This document shows positions 15,206 to 24,353 of a DNA stretch of 64,000 nt, one piece after another. The translations under genes were made by a program, and so were the position numbers. Position 1 is the first letter of the stretch, and every line of letters begins with the position of its first letter. Source of the DNA: Vibrio injensis (GTDB taxonomy: Bacteria; Pseudomonadota; Gammaproteobacteria; Enterobacterales; Vibrionaceae); contig NZ_BDJF01000027.1 of NCBI RefSeq assembly GCF_001895205.1, positions 372,001 to 436,000 on the forward strand. Reading direction: 5' to 3'. The notes below the pieces were generated by a model, which was not told the DNA's origin, ran no database searches, and saw only the letters and a list, made by a program, of their open reading frames with translations.

Positions 15206-17094
15206 TTCCGTTTTTTAAACGTTATCCAGTAATGTTTAACCCGAGTAGCGTTATTATTACTCTGTTATTACCGACCATTATCTTGGTAACTTTACCGGGT
15301 GTGGTAATTGATTCTTTAATCTTACTCAGTTTTATCAGTTCGATATTACTGTTAGTCATTATGTTAGAAAACGATCAACCATTGAGAGTCACATTTTTAC
15401 CTACGGTGGTACTTTTATTAACAACATTCCGTCTATTGTTATCGATAGCGACAACTCGAAATATCATTGCTAATGAGGATGTTGGCCACGTCATTGAAAC
15501 TGTTGGTGAGTTTGTCATGGGTGGCAACCTAATTTCAGGATTATTGATTTTTGTTATCATTACAATTGTTCAATTTTTAGTCGTCACTAAAGGCGGAGAA
15601 CGTGTAGCCGAAGTGGGTGCTCGTTTCTCACTTGATGCATTACCTGGCCGACAAATGACTATCGATGGTGATCTAAAAAGCGGTTTGATCAGTGGTGAGC
15701 AAGCACAAAAACTTCGCGCAGATCTAAGTACAGAAAATAAACTTTTTGGCTCTTTAGATGGTGCAATGAAGTTTGTGAAAGGTGATTCAATTGCAGGAAT
15801 TTTAATCAGTTTAGTGAATTTATTTGGTGGTATATATGTCGGTATTAACCAATTTGATCTTTCGTTATCGGAAAGTGTTAGTCGATTTTCAGTTCTGACA
15901 ATTGGCGATGGATTAGTTTCACAAATACCAAGTTTATTACTATCGTTAGCGTGTGGTGTGTATTTAACTCGTATAAAAGGTGTTGAAGAAGATTCTAAAC
16001 CTTTTATTGGTCAGTTAATGACACAAATCCGTTCTTTTTGGAAAAGTCTGTTAATTATTGGGGGCGTGATATTATCACTTGGTATAGTAAATTTAAATTT
16101 ATTATATGTTTGTCTTCCCTTGGCTTTATTATGCACAATTCTTGCTCTAATTTTGCGCAGTAAGAATGCTGATATTTCTGGTACTGTAATTAATTTTGAA
16201 CCAAAAGGAAGTGGAGTATTTGAAACTTTAAAATTCGTCTTGCGTGATAATCAGATGAAAATAGTTATTCAGCATCGGCTTGAAATGATGGAGAGGTCTA
16301 TCTGGGGTCAACATGTTGGTATGCCAGCAATTATCGTAGATGAAGGACAAGAGCACGATATTGAAGTATTTGTATCGGATATTCTTATGTTCAGATTTTT
16401 ACAGTCTGACACGAGTGATTTAATTGAAATAATGAATGATGAAGTTTTTCTCTTCAGTAATGATGTGCTAAAAAATATCTCCCAGATTGCAGATTACTTT
16501 ATGCGCAGGCGCTTTGTTGATAAATATAATTTACAGTACACCAGTAATATTATTTTAGATTTAGCCAAGGAAAGTGAAGTTATTAAGAATGAAGTAGACG
16601 CTGCTATTGGACTAAATCGAGTGCACGATGTGTTAAAAGAGATGATTCGTTCACCTGAGTTTTATCTTGATCGCGTTAGTTTTTTTGAAGCATTGATTTA
16701 TTGGTCTCGTATGGAAAATGAACCAAAAAATTGGTTGACGCGTATTCGTAATCAGGCTAAATATGAAATTACCTCTCGACTTATAAATGAAGATAATAAG
16801 ATCCACGTTGCACTTTTGGACCCATTATTAACAGAGTTAATTGAGTCTTTTGTAGCAGGAGAAATAGAGGATGTAGATCAACTGATTGATTTACAATGCT
16901 CGCTAAGAAATGAAGTTTTACGTTTAACTCGCTTAAATGGTAACAAGCCCATTTTAATGGTTAATGATAATGAAATAACGAGTGTTAAGGCTTTCTTTCA
17001 AAAAGTAATGTCAACTTTACCAATATGCAGTCATAGTGATATCGCTGATTCCATTTATGTCGCTTCGTCTGAAGTTTTGCAAATTAAAGTTTAA
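15202..17094 (+). CDS. sctV: T3SS export gate protein SctV (VcrD2-like, FHIPEP family)
   Basis: 630 residues. Seven to eight membrane helices fill the first 310 residues. Two FHIPEP family signatures are present: F-R-L-L-L-S-I-A-T-T-R-N-I-I (76-89) and R-F-S-L-D-A-L-P-G-R-Q-M-T-I-D (141-155), followed by the F-V-K-G-D-S-I-A-G motif (191-199). The C-terminal 300 residues form the cytoplasmic domain, which makes a nine-subunit ring that receives substrate-chaperone complexes. It is somewhat shorter than SctV elsewhere (about 680-700) because the cytoplasmic domain is compact. The four-base ATGA overlap with sctL indicates translational coupling. sctU follows nine bases on. Confidence 0.95.
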   Translation: MIPFFKRYPVMFNPSSVIITLLLPTIILVTLPGVVIDSLILLSFISSILLLVIMLENDQPLRVTFLPTVVLLLTTFRLLLSIATTRNIIANEDVGHVIETVGEFVMGGNLISGLLIFVIITIVQFLVVTKGGERVAEVGARFSLDALPGRQMTIDGDLKSGLISGEQAQKLRADLSTENKLFGSLDGAMKFVKGDSIAGILISLVNLFGGIYVGINQFDLSLSESVSRFSVLTIGDGLVSQIPSLLLSLACGVYLTRIKGVEEDSKPFIGQLMTQIRSFWKSLLIIGGVILSLGIVNLNLLYVCLPLALLCTILALILRSKNADISGTVINFEPKGSGVFETLKFVLRDNQMKIVIQHRLEMMERSIWGQHVGMPAIIVDEGQEHDIEVFVSDILMFRFLQSDTSDLIEIMNDEVFLFSNDVLKNISQIADYFMRRRFVDKYNLQYTSNIILDLAKESEVIKNEVDAAIGLNRVHDVLKEMIRSPEFYLDRVSFFEALIYWSRMENEPKNWLTRIRNQAKYEITSRLINEDNKIHVALLDPLLTELIESFVAGEIEDVDQLIDLQCSLRNEVLRLTRLNGNKPILMVNDNEITSVKAFFQKVMSTLPICSHSDIADSIYVASSEVLQIKV

Positions 17095-17103
17095 GGATAT
17101 TGT

Positions 17104-18144
17104 ATGGAGTCAACAGAACCTAAAAAATATCCGCCTACTGAAAAGAAATTACGCGATTTAAAAAAAAAGGGTCAGTTTCCCAAAACGGAGCTCGCCGAGC
17201 CAACTTTTGAATTAATTGCTTTTGTATTGATATTTTGCAGCATGATTTTTCTAATGTTTGAGTATAACAACGAATGGTTTGAATTAATACTTTATTCGGA
17301 CACTCAAGTTGGTTTTCATCTTGTAAAATCTATACTAGGTTTATTTATAGGCAGTGTGTTCCTAGTTAAATTAATAATGGCTGTAATAAATTGGGTGTTA
17401 ATAAACAATACAGTAATAAATACTGAATCATTAGGGTTAAAAATAGAGAAAATTCATCCTGTTACTGGCTTTAAAAATATTTTTGGTATAGCAGCACTTT
17501 CTCGTTCATTACGTAAGGTTCTAGAGTTAATTTTTCTTATTTTTTTGATGAAGTATGTTTTTGATGTTACTCATGGTGAATTAAACATACTAAAAGAAAC
17601 GAACAACAGTAGCGATTTTCTCTATAAGTTTTTATTTTATATTATAGTGGTATCAATAATTTATATCGTTTATGGTGTATGTGTTGGCAGTGTTGACTTC
17701 TTGATTGAGCGCTATCACTTTCATCAAAAAAATAGAATGACTTTTACGGAAATGAAGAATGAGATGAAGGAGACTGAAGGATCGCCAGAAATTAAATCTG
17801 AGCGAAAACGTAAAATGCGAGAGGTCATGGATTCTCCAATAGTTAAAGGTCGACAACCGACTTTTGCTTTGGCTAATCCCACGCATATCTTAGTTCCAAT
17901 ATGTTATGACTTAAACATTGATAGAGCTCCAGTTGTCTTACAGATTTGTACAGATTTTTTAGCTCAAGAGGAACGGAAACGTTTGCAAGAAATGCATGTA
18001 CCTATTATTGAAAATAAGCAGCTTGCGCGCGCCTTCTATCATAAAATGAAAAATGGTGAAGATTTTATTCCTAAGGAATTTTATCATGATGTAGCTATTA
18101 TTCTATCAGCACTCAAAAGGAAAAATAATGCAAAGAAAATATAA
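17104..18144 (+). CDS. sctU: T3SS substrate-switch protein SctU (VscU2-like, FlhB family)
   Basis: 346 residues, the usual length. The start is basic (PTEKKLRDLKKKGQ, typical of the family) and four membrane segments lie near 36-58, 74-100, 140-157 and 178-200. The N-P-T-H autocleavage site is at 258-261, intact, in the context F-A-L-A-N-P-T-H-I-L-V-P. Self-cleavage between Asn and Pro switches export from early to later substrates. The gene follows sctV closely, and the next gene starts inside its last codons. Confidence 0.95.
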   Translation: MESTEPKKYPPTEKKLRDLKKKGQFPKTELAEPTFELIAFVLIFCSMIFLMFEYNNEWFELILYSDTQVGFHLVKSILGLFIGSVFLVKLIMAVINWVLINNTVINTESLGLKIEKIHPVTGFKNIFGIAALSRSLRKVLELIFLIFLMKYVFDVTHGELNILKETNNSSDFLYKFLFYIIVVSIIYIVYGVCVGSVDFLIERYHFHQKNRMTFTEMKNEMKETEGSPEIKSERKRKMREVMDSPIVKGRQPTFALANPTHILVPICYDLNIDRAPVVLQICTDFLAQEERKRLQEMHVPIIENKQLARAFYHKMKNGEDFIPKEFYHDVAIILSALKRKNNAKKI

Positions 18145-18886
18145 GTCAGGTTTTATTTTTTCAAGTTTGCTAACTCTGATCGCTTGTAGTAATCCAATAC
18201 GTGATGACAACGTAGTCCTTGACTATGACTGGGAACCCGATATTTATAACCTCGTTTATTCTCATGTTGCCGATGTAGATAACCTACATTTTTGGGTACG
18301 GAGAGCACCTGAGTATAAGGACGGTTCTCCCCATCAACGTGGATGCATTGAAATTGCTCAACCTAAAATGTCTAACCGATTTTACATCGCTAACCTTAAT
18401 AGCTATGGATTAACGGAAGTTAAGAGTTGTGAAGGTGATTATTCCGCATTTAATAATATTATCGCACCAATACAAAGTCGAGCATTTGATATGTCTGTAT
18501 GGAGCAGCAACAATCGAATGACTGTAACAGAGCTTGATGGTGCCCATTGGTTACTAAAGTTTGAAAGCTTATTTGTTGTTAATCAGTACCAATTGACCGA
18601 CCAAGGACGTCATACTCTTGTGCGAATGGTTAAAGAGCTACAGACCCTCCCTATTGAAAGCTTATTGGTTTATGGCGTTGCTGACTCGTCGGGATCATAC
18701 GCAGTGAATCGACAGTTGTCCGATAAACGCTCACAAGTTGTACGTGAATTTCTAGTCGAAGAAGGGATGAGAAACATCCCTATTAATATTAGAGGAAGCG
18801 TTGAAAATGCACGTTCAACAGCGCAAGAACGAGTCACTCAACGTCGTTTTATGATTGAGGTAAAGTTAAAAAATAATGGAAAATAG
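18128..18886 (+). CDS. Lipoprotein with OmpA-like C-terminal domain in the T3SS2 operon
   Basis: 252 residues. A lipoprotein signal ends in L-I-A-C (Cys 19). The C-terminal 100 residues match the OmpA/MotB peptidoglycan-binding fold: G-V-A-D-S-S-G-S-Y-A-V-N-R-x-L-S-D-K-R-S-Q-V-V. The middle (30-150) is unknown. It overlaps sctU by 17 bp and has a good AAGGA site, so it belongs to the operon. It may anchor the apparatus or secretin to the cell wall, or act as a pilotin-like factor; both are inference. Such a gene is not a standard part of most T3SS families. Confidence 0.65.
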   Translation: MQRKYKSGFIFSSLLTLIACSNPIRDDNVVLDYDWEPDIYNLVYSHVADVDNLHFWVRRAPEYKDGSPHQRGCIEIAQPKMSNRFYIANLNSYGLTEVKSCEGDYSAFNNIIAPIQSRAFDMSVWSSNNRMTVTELDGAHWLLKFESLFVVNQYQLTDQGRHTLVRMVKELQTLPIESLLVYGVADSSGSYAVNRQLSDKRSQVVREFLVEEGMRNIPINIRGSVENARSTAQERVTQRRFMIEVKLKNNGK

Positions 18887-19271
18887 ACGATTCTCTTTAT
18901 TAGCTAGTGAGTTTATTCAGTTTACTCAGGGTACTGTAATGAAAGTAAAGCTTGGTGAAGCTTTGTCTTGTCAATATGGTGAACGTCAGTGTCGTATTGA
19001 AGATGCTCAACGAGTCGGGTTAGCTAATCAATTGTTAATCTTGGTGGAAATCCCTGAATTGACAACACGATCAGAGATTGCTTTACATTTGAACGGTGAA
19101 TTTCATCTTAGTTCAGATGGCTATTTAGCTCGCCTTAGTAACGGAGCTTTTTATTTTATTCGCCATCGCCCGATCACTGAATATCCACAAGAGCTTGTTC
19201 GTTATTTAAGTGAAAGTGTAAAGATTGCCGAATGCTTGAGTACAGAGATAAAAGATTATGTGGTTGATTGA
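18876..19271 (+). CDS. Unrecognised small T3SS2-operon protein
   Basis: 131 residues, with no signal peptide or membrane segment. It overlaps the previous gene by 11 bp and the next by 14 bp, which ties it to the T3SS operon. Secondary structure looks mixed, beta-rich in the middle (L-L-I-L-V-E-I-P-E-L, then I-A-L-H-L-N-G-E-F-H-L) with a final helix. That size and alpha/beta pattern would fit a chaperone or apparatus accessory protein. I do not recognise it. Its place just upstream of sctD is the only guide. Confidence 0.5.
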   Translation: MENRRFSLLASEFIQFTQGTVMKVKLGEALSCQYGERQCRIEDAQRVGLANQLLILVEIPELTTRSEIALHLNGEFHLSSDGYLARLSNGAFYFIRHRPITEYPQELVRYLSESVKIAECLSTEIKDYVVD

Positions 19272-20259
19272 GTTTGTTGGTGGACATTTACATGGGGTAA
19301 GGTTACCGCTCGAATCATCGTTAGAAATAACTGGAAACAAAGAGAGTAAAAATCTTGAGGCATTAATTGTGCCTGAAATTTTACCAACGGACATGACATT
19401 GTTGTTTGAACTGAATGGGGCAGTACCAGTAGTCAAAGGCTTTAATAAAAGTCATCGATTGAAGCGTTTATCTGCCAATCGAGTGTATTGTTTTGAAGGG
19501 TTAAGTTTCTTTTTATTTAAGGAAGGTTCGCGTTGTCCAAGTTTGAGGCGTTATCGTTTCCGAGAGTATCGAACTTTGATCGTATCAAGTCTTCTACTCA
19601 ATATTTTACTGACTGGGTTGGTGTTTTTTTTGTTTCAGATGCAACATCAATCGATGGTCGTTGGTTACTTAAAACAATTAGGTTCGGGTTATCTTAAAGA
19701 GGGAAAACTGTATGTTTTTGAAGAAAAGTCATTGGTAGGTTTGCCCAATAGCTGGCTTAGTCATATTAACCTGGTGAGTAAAAATGATTATTTACGAGCA
19801 TCTCAGTTAACTCTTGAATTAGTCTCTGCATCCTCAGGTAAACCTCTTGTCAGTAAGATTATTCAACGCGAAGGACGAGACCAGATACGAGTAGAAATCG
19901 ATGAAATAGATAATCGAGTTATGACATTATTTGGTCAATATGGTATTAGCTTTAAAAAAATAGATAATGACTGGTTTGTTTCTGATCAAGGAATAGCAAC
20001 TCAACTGTTAAGAGAATCTGGCCTACATCAGGTTTTAAGTCATGTTAGATCAAGAGAAGTCGAGGAAGAAATTATTTATGAAAAAGATTTCCCGTATTCA
20101 ATTTTTTATTCTACGACAGCCGGTCGTTATATCTATAATTCCCAGGTTCGTTATTGGGAGGGTAGTGAAGTACCAATGCTTGGTACAATAAAAAGTATTA
20201 AACCTAGTAAAATAATATTTGAAGATGGTTTAAAAAAACGTTTGTTTTTAATTAAATAG
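19258..20259 (+). CDS. sctD: T3SS inner-membrane ring protein SctD-like
   Basis: 333 residues. An N-terminal cytoplasmic beta-rich domain (1-95, FHA-like in this family) is followed by basic residues, one membrane helix (106-126, T-L-I-V-S-S-L-L-L-N-I-L-L-T) and a periplasmic region of small alpha/beta domains ending in G-T-I-K-S-I-K-P-S-K-I-I-F-E-D-G. This architecture is that of SctD/PrgH/YscD, which forms the outer inner-membrane ring around SctJ. No other gene here fits SctD. Primary sequence conservation in the family is poor, so confidence is moderate. Confidence 0.65.
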   Translation: MWLIEFVGGHLHGVRLPLESSLEITGNKESKNLEALIVPEILPTDMTLLFELNGAVPVVKGFNKSHRLKRLSANRVYCFEGLSFFLFKEGSRCPSLRRYRFREYRTLIVSSLLLNILLTGLVFFLFQMQHQSMVVGYLKQLGSGYLKEGKLYVFEEKSLVGLPNSWLSHINLVSKNDYLRASQLTLELVSASSGKPLVSKIIQREGRDQIRVEIDEIDNRVMTLFGQYGISFKKIDNDWFVSDQGIATQLLRESGLHQVLSHVRSREVEEEIIYEKDFPYSIFYSTTAGRYIYNSQVRYWEGSEVPMLGTIKSIKPSKIIFEDGLKKRLFLIK

Positions 20260-20274
20260 AATTAGGATTATAGT

Positions 20275-20919
20275 ATGACAATGATCAACCCTTATATATC
20301 CACTTCTACTAACTCTGAATTAGTAGATAAGGAAAAATTATCATTATTGAAAAATGATACTCCTCAATTTTTTAGTGAGGATACGAAAGAAAATTTATTT
20401 AAAACACTTTTTTCATCGAATACTAAAGATGCTCTATTATTAATTGATCAAATTTTATCACAATACACAAGTAATCAAACTATTAAAGCTGATCGTATGG
20501 CAAAAGATATTGAGAATAAAGCAAAAGCGATTGCTGAAATAAATCGTTTATGGGGGTTAATTATGCAAGATAACTTGCCTCATACTAACCCTACAGATAA
20601 TGATAAAAAGACGCCGTTGGGAGATAGTGTTTCAGGTAAATATCTAGATGAAATAAATAAAATTATATCATCATCTTTAAGTGATAAGCAGGGAATAGCA
20701 GCTATTACTGGAAAAGACCTAGAAAATTCTAAGAAACATAATGTTAATTATAATGAGCTTCAGGCGATGAACGCTACGATGACCGCTTATTGTGACACGA
20801 TTCAAGTAGATTTAGACAGTCACCAGCAGCTGTTTAAAAATATCATGACTGAGCTCTCTTCTACGCAAGAAGAAATTCGTGATGTACGTCGCTCGATCGT
20901 TGCTATAGCGAAGGGGTAA
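20275..20919 (+). CDS. Coiled-coil protein of the T3SS2 operon, possible secreted component
   Basis: 214 residues, hydrophilic, with a clear AGGA site. The Ser/Asn-rich N-terminus has the look of a secretion signal. A helical segment lies at 70-105, a loop rich in Asn/Asp at 108-125, and a long heptad-like C-terminal helix from 158 (N-E-L-Q-A-M-N-A-T-M-T-A-Y, D-S-H-Q-Q-L-F, then E-E-I-R-D-V-R-R-S-I). A helix of this type at the C-terminus is common in EspA/SseB and tip proteins, and also in SctO-like stalk proteins. I cannot choose between these. Confidence 0.5.
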   Translation: MTMINPYISTSTNSELVDKEKLSLLKNDTPQFFSEDTKENLFKTLFSSNTKDALLLIDQILSQYTSNQTIKADRMAKDIENKAKAIAEINRLWGLIMQDNLPHTNPTDNDKKTPLGDSVSGKYLDEINKIISSSLSDKQGIAAITGKDLENSKKHNVNYNELQAMNATMTAYCDTIQVDLDSHQQLFKNIMTELSSTQEEIRDVRRSIVAIAKG

Positions 20920-20922
20920 AGC

Positions 20923-21135
20923 ATGAAAATTGCTATTGATGTTGTGATTGGTCATTGCACTATGACTTTAAATGAACTTCAACAGTTACAAAAAGGGAAA
21001 ATAAAATCTCTTTCTGACTTTGTACAATCGCAAGTGATGTTGAAGAGTGGCAATGAATTAATTGCTGTAGGTACTTTAATAAAAGTTGATGATCAATATT
21101 GTGTCTCTATTGATCAGGTTAATAAAAATGATTGA
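20923..21135 (+). CDS. sctQ: T3SS C-ring/sorting-platform SPOA domain protein SctQ (short)
   Basis: 70 residues forming a single SPOA domain: I-D-V-V-I-G-H-C-T-M-T-L-N-E-L-Q-Q-L-Q-K-G, then V-M-L-K-S-G-N-E-L-I-A-V-G and a closing beta segment, as in FliN and the C-terminus of SctQ. AAGGGG lies six bases before the ATG. SctQ usually has about 300 residues with an N-terminal domain and two SPOA domains, and many systems also make the C-terminal SPOA alone from an internal start. Here only the short form is encoded at this place. Confidence 0.75.
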   Translation: MKIAIDVVIGHCTMTLNELQQLQKGKIKSLSDFVQSQVMLKSGNELIAVGTLIKVDDQYCVSIDQVNKND

Positions 21136-21148
21136 TGAGGACAAGCCT

Positions 21149-21703
21149 ATGGAAAGAAAGTTTTTTCTAGGAAACCAAGTTGTTTTCGATACTTTAAAGG
21201 GCGAAATTTCTTCAGATTTAAAATCAGTCGGGCTAGGTAGTAGAGACGCTGCCATCTTGAAACTACTGTGTGAGCAGAGAAATAAAGTTGTTCAAAAAGA
21301 AGATATCCATCAGCATGTATGGGGTAAAGTTTTAGTCAGTGAAACATCATTGACAAAAGCGATTTCAAATTTACGAAAATCATTGTCTTTATTTGAAGAG
21401 TTGACTTGTCAAATTAAAACTATACCAAAAGAAGGGTACGTGTTAATACAAGAAGATGATGTCTCAGATAGTTTTTGGCTAGATGAACTCTCTACATTTG
21501 ATATAAAAAATGTCATAAATGGAAAAGCAACTAATAATAATGATTTTCTTTATATCCCTAAAGATGAAAGAGATTTGTTTTTTTCTAAATATGAGGAAAA
21601 AAACTTCCCTGAAAATAAATTTTTTTTCTTCTATTCAGTCTCTGTTGTTATATTAATTTTTGCTTCTATTTTTTTGTTTTTCTATTGGGGGACTGTATTT
21701 TAG
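21149..21703 (+). CDS. vtrB: VtrB/ToxR-like membrane-anchored winged-helix regulator of T3SS2
   Basis: 184 residues from the ATG at 21149, which has GAGG eight bases upstream; ATG 21128 overlaps the sctQ stop and is an alternative. An OmpR-type winged helix covers about 10-105 (R-D-A-A-I-L-K-L-L-C-E-Q, V-W-G-K-V-L-V-S-E-T-S-L, then K-T-I-P-K-E-G-Y). A linker leads to one C-terminal membrane helix (about 160-182) with almost nothing beyond it. VtrB of V. parahaemolyticus has this plan, is made under VtrA/VtrC control by bile, and activates T3SS2 genes. vtrA and vtrC are not in the window. Its place at the end of this operon would allow positive feedback. Confidence 0.8.
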   Translation: MERKFFLGNQVVFDTLKGEISSDLKSVGLGSRDAAILKLLCEQRNKVVQKEDIHQHVWGKVLVSETSLTKAISNLRKSLSLFEELTCQIKTIPKEGYVLIQEDDVSDSFWLDELSTFDIKNVINGKATNNNDFLYIPKDERDLFFSKYEEKNFPENKFFFFYSVSVVILIFASIFLFFYWGTVF

Positions 21704-21879
21704 ATATCTATAAAGGCGGGATCTAACTTTAGTCAATTCAAATGTTGGATTTTTTATATCCGATTGAATTTTTTAGATATTATATTGATCAGATCTTTTT
21801 GTTTTAACTACTGATTAAACAAAACGGTCATGATCAAATATTTAGATAAAATGTATAATTCCCTCTCACATATCAATTA

Positions 21880-21905
21880 GGTCAACCCCACGTTTGTGGT
21901 TGACC
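21880..21905. repeat. Palindrome GGTCAACCCCA/TGTGGTTGACC past the T3SS locus
   Basis: Arms of 11 bp match at 10 positions around a 4-base centre (CGTT). No T-tract follows. It lies between the vtrB-like gene and the transposase remnant and could be a weak terminator or part of an element end. Confidence 0.5.
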
Positions 21906-21924
21906 ATGGGGATCTTACTTATCA

Positions 21925-22205
21925 CATCTTAAAGAAAGAGGTAAGGGAAGCGATTAGAAGTTCGCTTGATGCATTCAATATCACGATTTTTTGCTGATGG
22001 CTGATACTCTTCGTTGTCAGGTAGAAACGCTTAAAAAAGTCGTTGATAAGGTAGGTAATATGTTGGTTGAGGTTAAGCAAAATCAGCCAGTACCGCTTAA
22101 TGAAATTTATACGCAGTGCCATGCTTATGGGGTGTTGCCGTAAAAACACCCGAGTTTCACGCTACGCACAACAACAAAGGACATGGTCGTACGGAAGTTA
22201 TGTAG
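21925..22205 (+). pseudogene. Frameshifted remnant of an ISAs1-family transposase
   Basis: Reading across frames gives R-E-A-I-R-S-S-L-D-A-F-N-I-T-I-F, then A-D-T-L-R-C-Q-V-E-T-L-K-K-V-V-D-K and L-V-E-V-K-Q-N-Q-P, then F-H-A-T-H-N-N-K-G-H-G-R-T-E. ISAs1-family (H-repeat) transposases have D-A-x-x-C-Q near a catalytic Asp, V-K-x-N-Q-P and later G-H-G-R-x-E in this order and spacing. At least two frameshifts and stops separate the pieces, and both ends of the gene are missing. It marks the junction between T3SS island and chromosomal genes. Confidence 0.75.
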
Positions 22206-22667
22206 TAAATGAGTTTTTGGTAAAAGAACGATTTTAGGATAACCAATCATGAGTGCTTGTTACGGTGTTTTTCAAGTGAGTTATCATGATCTAGCCCCTT
22301 AGGTGTGATGCATATTGCATTTAACTATAGTATTAAATTGCCACTCATTCATAGGTCGATTGAATTCATTATACAAAGCCATTTTTTCTACATAAAAACA
22401 TAGAATTGAGATTCTAACTAATAAGTGCAATTCATGTTTTTTCATAAATCTATTTATAGCCAATAGTTGGTGACTATGATTGGTTTTATTGTAAAGATAA
22501 CTAAATTTTAATTATAACTTTTTGTTCTATAAATGTTTTTTGGTTTAGATATTATTTTATAATTTTTCACTTGGAGGATTTGTACAGCAAGGTTTACATT
22601 TGCTCACCTTTTAAACTCAATTTTTAGTTTCTTTGAAAACTATCATCATCCATTTGGATAAACATTT
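22206..22667. other. AT-rich non-coding stretch before the chemoreceptor gene
   Basis: About 460 bp with no supportable gene. The chemoreceptor promoter must lie in its right-hand part. I see no clear sigma-28 or sigma-70 motif that I would defend. Confidence 0.4.
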
Positions 22668-24299
22668 ATGCAATTTTCATTAAAAAATTTTTCTATTCGG
22701 GTGCAAGTTATGCTTCCCGTTTTAGTTGCTACATTCGCTTTAACGGTCAGCTTATGGATCATTAAAAATAATCTAGAAGGTGCACGAGAAAACGCTTCAG
22801 TGATGAGAGTCTTATATCAAGATCAAACGGATGCGCTATCCGTTAATGTCGTCGATGATATTAACGATATGCGCCTTCATGTGGCTGATTCTATAATCTC
22901 TCCAGCCATTCGAAAGGACCTCATGGCTAAATTACTACAAAGACAAAAAAACATCAGTACTCATTTAAAAATATTACAGCAAGATGAGTATTATCAAAGC
23001 GATGTACCTCATATTCTTAATCTTGTTGATGAGTTTTTAAATCGTTCAAAACAGATGCTCACATTTTTAGAACAGTATGAAGAAGGGACAGCTTCTGAGA
23101 GTGAATTTGTTGCGAAGAATGCTTCGTTTCGAGATCAGGCAATAGATTTACTCGCGACAGTTGTCAATGTCAGTAATAGAGCAAAGGAGCGTGAAGCGAA
23201 AGCCTATGCTGATATTGAGGCGTACGAACGTTATGAAATGAATGTTGCTATGGCGATTGTCTTGTCTGTGCTTGGGATATCATTGATGATTGCTTGGATG
23301 CTTTCAAAAATGATTGTTGCACCTATTCAGCATATTCAAGGAGTGATGCGTGAGTTGGCACAGGGGAATTTGACGGTCCGGGCAACAGTTGAGGGTAAAA
23401 ACGAAATTTCAATTCTCAGTCAGGATGTCAATACCACCGCTTCTCAACTACATAGTATGGTCGATCATCTGAATCGAATCGGTGAAGAAGTGGCATCGGC
23501 GTCAACGGAATTAGCAGCGGTCATGACTCAAGCGGAATCAAATGCACAGCAAGAATTGTCTGAAGTTGAACAAGTGGCCTCTGCAGTGAATGAGTTGTCG
23601 AGCACGGCTGATAATGTCAGTGATAATGCCTCCGTTGCCGATTCGACGGCTCGTATGGCTGATGAATTAGCTAAATCCGGTTTGGCGATTTCTCAAGAGA
23701 GTGTTCAAGCGAGTGTTCAAATGTCGGAGGCATTGAACCATGCGGCAAGCTTAGTACAACGTTTGAAGGAGCAATCAGAGAAAATCAATGATGTCGTTGA
23801 AGTCATTCGTAACGTCTCTGAGCAAACCAATTTATTAGCGTTGAATGCGGCGATTGAAGCGGCTCGTGCTGGTGAAACGGGGCGGGGTTTTGCTGTGGTC
23901 GCCGATGAAGTAAGAATGCTCGCGGGACGTACAGAAAGTTCGACTAAGGAAATCGGCGTGATTATTGAGGATTTGCAAAATCAATCCGTTTTAGCCAATG
24001 ATAGTATGCAAACTACGATTGAGATGTTGGCTCATAATAGTGAGTTGACCCAGCGTGTAAGTGATGCATTGGTTGGCATTTCAGAATCGGTTTCGGATAT
24101 TAATGATTCTAATACTCAGGTCGCCACTGCAGCAGAGCAGCAATCACAAGTGACACAAGATATTAATCGTAACGTGGTTAACATTTCTGAGCTTGTGCAT
24201 CAGAATGTCACTGGTATTAGCCAGAGTGCCAGTGCGAGTGCTGAGCTTTCGCAACTTGCTGAGAAGCAAAAAGCACAACTTGCCTTCTTTAAATTGTAA
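22668..24299 (+). CDS. Methyl-accepting chemotaxis protein (helical-bundle sensor)
   Basis: 543 residues. A membrane helix (12-30), a roughly 160-residue all-helical periplasmic sensor and a second membrane helix (about 188-210) precede a HAMP domain ([17 protein letters not shown]). The cytoplasmic coiled coil has the conserved hairpin [19 protein letters not shown] followed by [12 protein letters not shown]. It transmits a ligand signal to CheA/CheW at the cell pole. The ligand cannot be predicted. There is no C-terminal CheR-docking pentapeptide; the protein ends F-F-K-L. A clear terminator follows. Confidence 0.92.
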   Translation: MQFSLKNFSIRVQVMLPVLVATFALTVSLWIIKNNLEGARENASVMRVLYQDQTDALSVNVVDDINDMRLHVADSIISPAIRKDLMAKLLQRQKNISTHLKILQQDEYYQSDVPHILNLVDEFLNRSKQMLTFLEQYEEGTASESEFVAKNASFRDQAIDLLATVVNVSNRAKEREAKAYADIEAYERYEMNVAMAIVLSVLGISLMIAWMLSKMIVAPIQHIQGVMRELAQGNLTVRATVEGKNEISILSQDVNTTASQLHSMVDHLNRIGEEVASASTELAAVMTQAESNAQQELSEVEQVASAVNELSSTADNVSDNASVADSTARMADELAKSGLAISQESVQASVQMSEALNHAASLVQRLKEQSEKINDVVEVIRNVSEQTNLLALNAAIEAARAGETGRGFAVVADEVRMLAGRTESSTKEIGVIIEDLQNQSVLANDSMQTTIEMLAHNSELTQRVSDALVGISESVSDINDSNTQVATAAEQQSQVTQDINRNVVNISELVHQNVTGISQSASASAELSQLAEKQKAQLAFFKL

Positions 24300-24317
24300 A
24301 TTGCTAGTCTTGTGTGC

Positions 24318-24353
24318 AAAGCCGTATTACTCGAAAGAGAATACGGCTTTTTT
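24318..24353 (+). terminator. Terminator of the chemoreceptor gene
   Basis: The perfect 11-bp stem AAAGCCGTATT / AATACGGCTTT has an 11-base loop and is followed by a T-run. Confidence 0.9.

Noticed and set aside
21704..22667. tRNA gene, integrase or attachment site at the island's right edge
   Set aside because: I looked for a tRNA-like sequence and an integrase frame and found none; only the transposase remnant is visible.
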